NCBI RefSeq assembly: GCF_014982715.1
Contig: NZ_JADCJY010000001.1
Location: 372,001 to 436,000 of the forward strand
Direction of reading: 5' to 3'
Source: Gallalistipes aquisgranensis
GTDB taxonomy: Bacteria > Bacteroidota > Bacteroidia > Bacteroidales > Rikenellaceae
DNA length: 64,000 nucleotides
Numbering within the stretch: the stretch's first letter is position 1; each line of letters starts with the position of its first letter. Under the pieces are notes generated by a model, which made no database searches, was not told the origin of the DNA, and was given only the letters and a program-made list of their open reading frames with translations. This document shows positions 60,227 through 64,000 of this stretch, piece after piece. The translations under genes and the position numbers were made by a program.

Positions 60227-63200
60227 ATGAGATTAGATAAATTTATTAACCGTCCCGTCCTTTCGACGGTTATCTCCGTGATAATCGTCATACTGGGTAT
60301 TTTGGGCCTCGTATCGTTGCCTGTCATGCAGTATCCGGACATTGCGCCTCCGACGGTGCAGGTGTCCACGACCTATACCGGTGCCGATGCGCAAACCGTG
60401 CTGAACTCCGTGATCGCCCCTCTGGAGGAGGAGATCAACGGTGTGGAGGACATGGATTACATGACTTCGACGGCCACCAATACTGGTAGTGCCACCATTA
60501 CGGTCTATTTCAAGCAGGGAACCGACCCCGACATGGCGGCGGTGAACGTGCAGAACCGTGTGGCGAAAGCACAGAACCTGCTGCCTGCCGAGGTGACGAA
60601 GGTGGGTGTGATCACCTCCAAGCGTCAGACCAGTATGTTGCTCGGTTTCTCTATTTACAGTTCCGACGACAAGTACGATACACAGTTCATCGAGAATTAT
60701 GCCTCCATCAACCTCGTGCCGATCATCAAGCGTGTGAACGGCGTGGGCGACGTGATGGTGATGGGTTCCGACTATTCGATGCGTATCTGGCTCAAGCCGG
60801 ACGTGATGGCCCAGTACAACCTGATGCCGACCGATGTGATCGCTGCCCTTTCGGAGCAGAATATCGAGGCCGCTCCCGGTCAGTTCGGCGAACAGGGCAA
60901 CCAGTCGTTCCAGTACGTGATGAAATACCGGGGACGCCTCCAGTCCGAACAGGAGTTCGAGGATATCGTGATCCGGGCCACTCCGGACGGCGAGGTACTT
61001 CGCCTGAAGGACATCGCCACGCTGGAGCTGGGACGTCTGACTTATGGCTTCAATAACATTATCAATGGCCATGACGGTGTGACCTGTATGATCTTCCAGA
61101 CGGCCGGGTCGAACGCCACGGAGATCGTGGCCGACATCAAGGTTCAGCTCGAGGAGATTCAGAGGCAGCTGCCTCCCGGTATAAAGATCGAGATCATGAT
61201 GGATACCACGGACTTCCTCTTCGCGTCGATCCACGAAGTACTCAAGACGCTGATCGAGGCCTTCATTCTGGTGTTCCTCGTGGTGTATATCTTCCTGCAG
61301 GATTTCCGTTCCACGCTGATTCCGACCATTGCCATTCCTGTGTCTTTGATCGGCACTTTCTTCCTGCTCTACATTATCGGGTTCAGTGTCAACCTGCTGA
61401 CTCTGTGCGCTCTGATCCTTGCGATTGCGATCGTGGTCGACGACGCCATCGTGGTGGTCGAAGGAGTACACGCCAAACTGGACCAGGGTTACACTTCGGC
61501 CAGAAAGGCTTCGATCGACGCCATGAGCGAACTTTCGGGCGCCATCCTCTCCATCACGATGGTGATGATGGCCGTATTCATCCCGGTGAGCTTCATGTCC
61601 GGTACGTCGGGTACCTTCTACCGTCAGTTCGGTCTGACGATGGCCTTCGCCATCGGTATTTCGGCGCTGAACGCCCTGACGCTGACCCCCGCGCTGTGTG
61701 CCGTGCTGTTGAAACCGCACCAGAAAGGAACCGGAAAGAAACCCTCGCTGATAGACCGTTTCCATACGTCGTTCAATGCGGCTTATGAAACGACCCTGAA
61801 GAAGTACAAGAACGGCGTGCTTTTCTTCATCCATCACCGCTGGATGTCGTTCGGAACGGTGGCTCTGAGTATCGTGGTGCTGATGCTGTTCATGAAGTTC
61901 ACCCCGACCGGTCTGGTGCCGAACGAGGATACGGGTACGATCTTCGCTGTGGTGGACCTTCCGCCTGCAACGTCGCAGGAACGAACGAATGCGATTATGA
62001 AACAGGTGGACAGCCTGGTGGGATCGCATCCCGCCATGCAGAGCCGCACCACGATCACGGGATACAGTTTCCTGGCCGGACAGGGCAGCAACTACGGTAC
62101 GATCATCGGAAGGCTCAAACCGTTCGAAGAGCGCGAGGGCGAGGGAATGGACGTGAACTCGGTGGTGGGCATGCTCTACATGCAGGCCATGCACTCGATC
62201 AAGGATGCGCGGGTACTGCTCTTCTCGCCCCCGATGATTCCCGGTTACAGTATCACCAACGGTTTCGAGTTCAACCTTCAGGACCGTACGGGCGGCAGCC
62301 TGGACGACTTCTTCGAGGTGGCGAACAATTTCCTCGCCGCTTTGCAGGCACGTCCCGAAATCGCGTCGGCACAGACTTCGTTCAACCCGACCTTCCCGCA
62401 ATACATGGTGGACATCGACGCCGCCAAGTGTAAGCAGGCGGGACTCAGTCCGAGCGACATTCTGACCACGCTGCAGGGTTACTACGGCGGTATCTATGCG
62501 TCGAACTTCAACCGTTTCGGTAAGCTCTACCGTGTGATGATCCAGGCCGATCCCGCGTTCCGTATCAACCCCGAGACGCTCAACAGCATCAAGGTGCGCA
62601 ACGGCAGCGAGATGGCGCCGATCACCCAGTTCGTGACCCTGCGCAAGGTGTACGGTCCGGACAATATCAACCGGTTCAACCTGTTCACCTCCATGAAAGT
62701 GAACGGTGCGCCGGCCGACGGCTACTCTTCGGGCGAGGCGATCGCCGCGATCGAGGAGGTGGCCCGCGAAACGCTGCCGTTCGGATACAGTTACGAATAT
62801 TCGGGCATGACCCGTGAGGAGCAGAGCACCGGTACGAGTACGACGGCGATCATCTTCGTCCTCTGTCTCGTGTTCGTGTACCTGTTGCTGAGCGCCCAGT
62901 ACGAAAGTTACATTCTGCCGCTGGCCGTGATTCTTTCCATTCCGTTCGGTCTGGTGGGCAGCTTCCTCTTCGCCCGGATGATGGGGCTGGAGAACAATAT
63001 CTACCTCCAGATCTCGCTGATCATGCTGATGGGTCTGCTTGCCAAGAACGCCATCCTGATCGTGGAGTTCGCGCTCGACCGGCGCAAGATGGGAATGACC
63101 CTTTCGTGGGCGGCCATGCTGGGTGCGGCAGCCCGTCTGCGGCCTATCCTGATGACCTCGCTGGCCATGGTGGTCGGACTGTTGCCGCTGATGTTCGCCA

Positions 63201-63403
63201 AAGGCGTGGGTGCCAACGGTAACAGCACGCTGGGTGCCGGAGCCGTGGGCGGTATGTTGATCGGTATGATCTGCCAGATCTTCATCGTGCCCACCCTGTT
63301 CGTGGCCTTCCAGTATCTGCAGGAGCGGGTGAAACCGATTCAGTGGAACGATCCCGATTCGAGCGAGGTGGATGCCGAGTTCAAGGGTTATGTCGAAGAG
63401 TAA
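60227..63403 (+). CDS. RND multidrug efflux pump, HAE1 family (AcrB/MexB-like)
   Basis: The protein (1058 aa) begins MRLDKFINRPVLSTVISVII and shows the RND layout of 12 helices and two large periplasmic loops. The proton-relay acids sit in TM4 (ALILAIAIVVDDAIVVVEGV), and the porter-domain start YPDIAPPTVQVSTTYTGADA is typical of HAE1. It should expel amphiphilic drugs, bile salts or related compounds using the proton gradient. It lies 55 bases after the adaptor and 12 before the outer-membrane gene. The downstream end GLLAKNAILIVEFA is also a family landmark. Confidence 0.98.
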   Translation: MRLDKFINRPVLSTVISVIIVILGILGLVSLPVMQYPDIAPPTVQVSTTYTGADAQTVLNSVIAPLEEEINGVEDMDYMTSTATNTGSATITVYFKQGTDPDMAAVNVQNRVAKAQNLLPAEVTKVGVITSKRQTSMLLGFSIYSSDDKYDTQFIENYASINLVPIIKRVNGVGDVMVMGSDYSMRIWLKPDVMAQYNLMPTDVIAALSEQNIEAAPGQFGEQGNQSFQYVMKYRGRLQSEQEFEDIVIRATPDGEVLRLKDIATLELGRLTYGFNNIINGHDGVTCMIFQTAGSNATEIVADIKVQLEEIQRQLPPGIKIEIMMDTTDFLFASIHEVLKTLIEAFILVFLVVYIFLQDFRSTLIPTIAIPVSLIGTFFLLYIIGFSVNLLTLCALILAIAIVVDDAIVVVEGVHAKLDQGYTSARKASIDAMSELSGAILSITMVMMAVFIPVSFMSGTSGTFYRQFGLTMAFAIGISALNALTLTPALCAVLLKPHQKGTGKKPSLIDRFHTSFNAAYETTLKKYKNGVLFFIHHRWMSFGTVALSIVVLMLFMKFTPTGLVPNEDTGTIFAVVDLPPATSQERTNAIMKQVDSLVGSHPAMQSRTTITGYSFLAGQGSNYGTIIGRLKPFEEREGEGMDVNSVVGMLYMQAMHSIKDARVLLFSPPMIPGYSITNGFEFNLQDRTGGSLDDFFEVANNFLAALQARPEIASAQTSFNPTFPQYMVDIDAAKCKQAGLSPSDILTTLQGYYGGIYASNFNRFGKLYRVMIQADPAFRINPETLNSIKVRNGSEMAPITQFVTLRKVYGPDNINRFNLFTSMKVNGAPADGYSSGEAIAAIEEVARETLPFGYSYEYSGMTREEQSTGTSTTAIIFVLCLVFVYLLLSAQYESYILPLAVILSIPFGLVGSFLFARMMGLENNIYLQISLIMLMGLLAKNAILIVEFALDRRKMGMTLSWAAMLGAAARLRPILMTSLAMVVGLLPLMFAKGVGANGNSTLGAGAVGGMLIGMICQIFIVPTLFVAFQYLQERVKPIQWNDPDSSEVDAEFKGYVEE

Positions 63404-63415
63404 CAGTAACAAACG

Positions 63416-64000
63416 ATGAAAAAGATTATGGGAATGAAAAGATATGCGGGGGTGACGGCCGTGTTGGCCGTGACCGTGGTGCTGAGCGGCTGTAACATCT
63501 ACCGGCCCTACAAGCGCCCCGACATGAAGGTGCAGGGGCTCTACCGCGATACCGTTTCGGTGAACGACACCCTGCGCGGCGATACGACGAACATGGGCAA
63601 TCTGCCCTGGCAGGAGGTTTTCACCGACGCCAAGTTGCAGAAACTGATTCAGCAGGGGCTCGATAACAACATTGATCTGCAGACGGCCATCCTGCGCGTG
63701 AAGGAAGCGCAGGCCCAGTTGACCTCGGCCCGTTCGGCGTTTGCCCCGGGCTTCTCGCTGGCCCCCAGCGGAACGGTGGCGAGCTTCGACAAGAGGAAGG
63801 CCACGTGGACGTACCAACTGCCTCTGTCGGCCAGTTGGGAGGTGGACCTTTTCGGCAAACTGCTGAACTCGAAACGGGGGGCCAAGGCCGCCCTGCTGCA
63901 GAGCGAAGCCGGGCGCCAGGGTGTCCGGACGCAGGTGATCGCCACGGTCGCCAATCTCTATTACACGCTGCTGATGCTCGACCGCCAGCTCTCGATCAGC
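63416..64000 (+). CDS. NodT/OprM-type outer-membrane efflux lipoprotein, partial (3' end outside window)
   Basis: The first 195 codons are visible and run off the window. A lipobox (VTVVLSGC) is followed by NIYRPYKRPDMKVQGLYR, then the OEP start LPWQEVFTDAKLQKLIQQGL and DNNIDLQTAILRVKEAQAQL, typical of the RND outer-membrane factor family. It is the third gene of the RND operon and lies 12 bases after the pump. It completes a tripartite exporter with the upstream adaptor and pump. Confidence 0.95.
   Translation, partial: MKKIMGMKRYAGVTAVLAVTVVLSGCNIYRPYKRPDMKVQGLYRDTVSVNDTLRGDTTNMGNLPWQEVFTDAKLQKLIQQGLDNNIDLQTAILRVKEAQAQLTSARSAFAPGFSLAPSGTVASFDKRKATWTYQLPLSASWEVDLFGKLLNSKRGAKAALLQSEAGRQGVRTQVIATVANLYYTLLMLDRQLSIS

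Noticed and set aside
60233-63817. 1194-codon frame opposite the RND pump
   Set aside because: His- and Arg-rich translation of the antisense strand of a certain gene.

Overview
The window looks like chromosome of a GC-rich gut member of the Bacteroidales, probably Alistipes-like (Rikenellaceae); the genus is an inference. Three things support the order: paired SusC/SusD transport genes, an ECF sigma/FecR pair coupled to an STN-containing SusC, and repeated promoter boxes of the Bacteroidetes type (TTTG, 19 bases, TAnnTTTG). No IS element, integrase, CRISPR array or rRNA was seen.

Layout. 1-8070 (minus strand): a polysaccharide utilisation locus (PUL) controlled by an ECF sigma factor and FecR, with SusC, SusD and a lipoprotein cut by the window edge. 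8339-15014 (plus): a seven-gene TetR-controlled ABC-2 efflux operon (TetR, TolC-like, HlyD-like, two ATPases, two permeases) resembling a split form of the E. coli Ybh system. 15057-29064 (minus): an eight-gene PUL in transcription order GH92, SusC, SusD, SusE-like, SusF-like, GH13, beta-helix glycosidase, SASA esterase. It follows a SusR-like membrane regulator gene (29258-30964). 31363-36267 (plus): a GH88/GH106 pair for acidic rhamnose-containing glycans, with a 10-base direct repeat in its leader. 36323-42895: a nitroreductase, an acetyl-xylan-esterase-like enzyme, an MtaA-like methyltransferase, tRNA-Met, an OprO/P porin, a channel with an odd selectivity filter, and MscL. 43009-49360 (minus): a MacAB-TolC exporter in one transcription unit with a LytS/LytTR-type two-component system. 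49658-53817: a DHDPS-family aldolase, an EamA transporter and a KamA-type radical SAM protein. 54176-58620 (minus): a steroid or bile-acid reduction operon (SRD5A-like 5-alpha-reductase, old-yellow-enzyme family oxidoreductase, two SDRs, YtfJ-like protein). 58948 to the end (plus): an RND efflux operon divergent from it.

The most interesting region is 54176-58947. A bacterial homologue of the vertebrate steroid 5-alpha-reductase sits with three other redox enzymes in one operon, back to back with a tripartite RND pump. The pump promoter overlaps a perfect 9-base inverted repeat. This resembles the gut Bacteroidetes gene sets linked to allo- and isoallo-bile-acid formation. Coupling to the pump is an inference.

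Most genes are tightly packed, with ATGA-type overlaps or gaps of 2-30 bases. Several operons end in long perfect hairpins without a strong U-tract.
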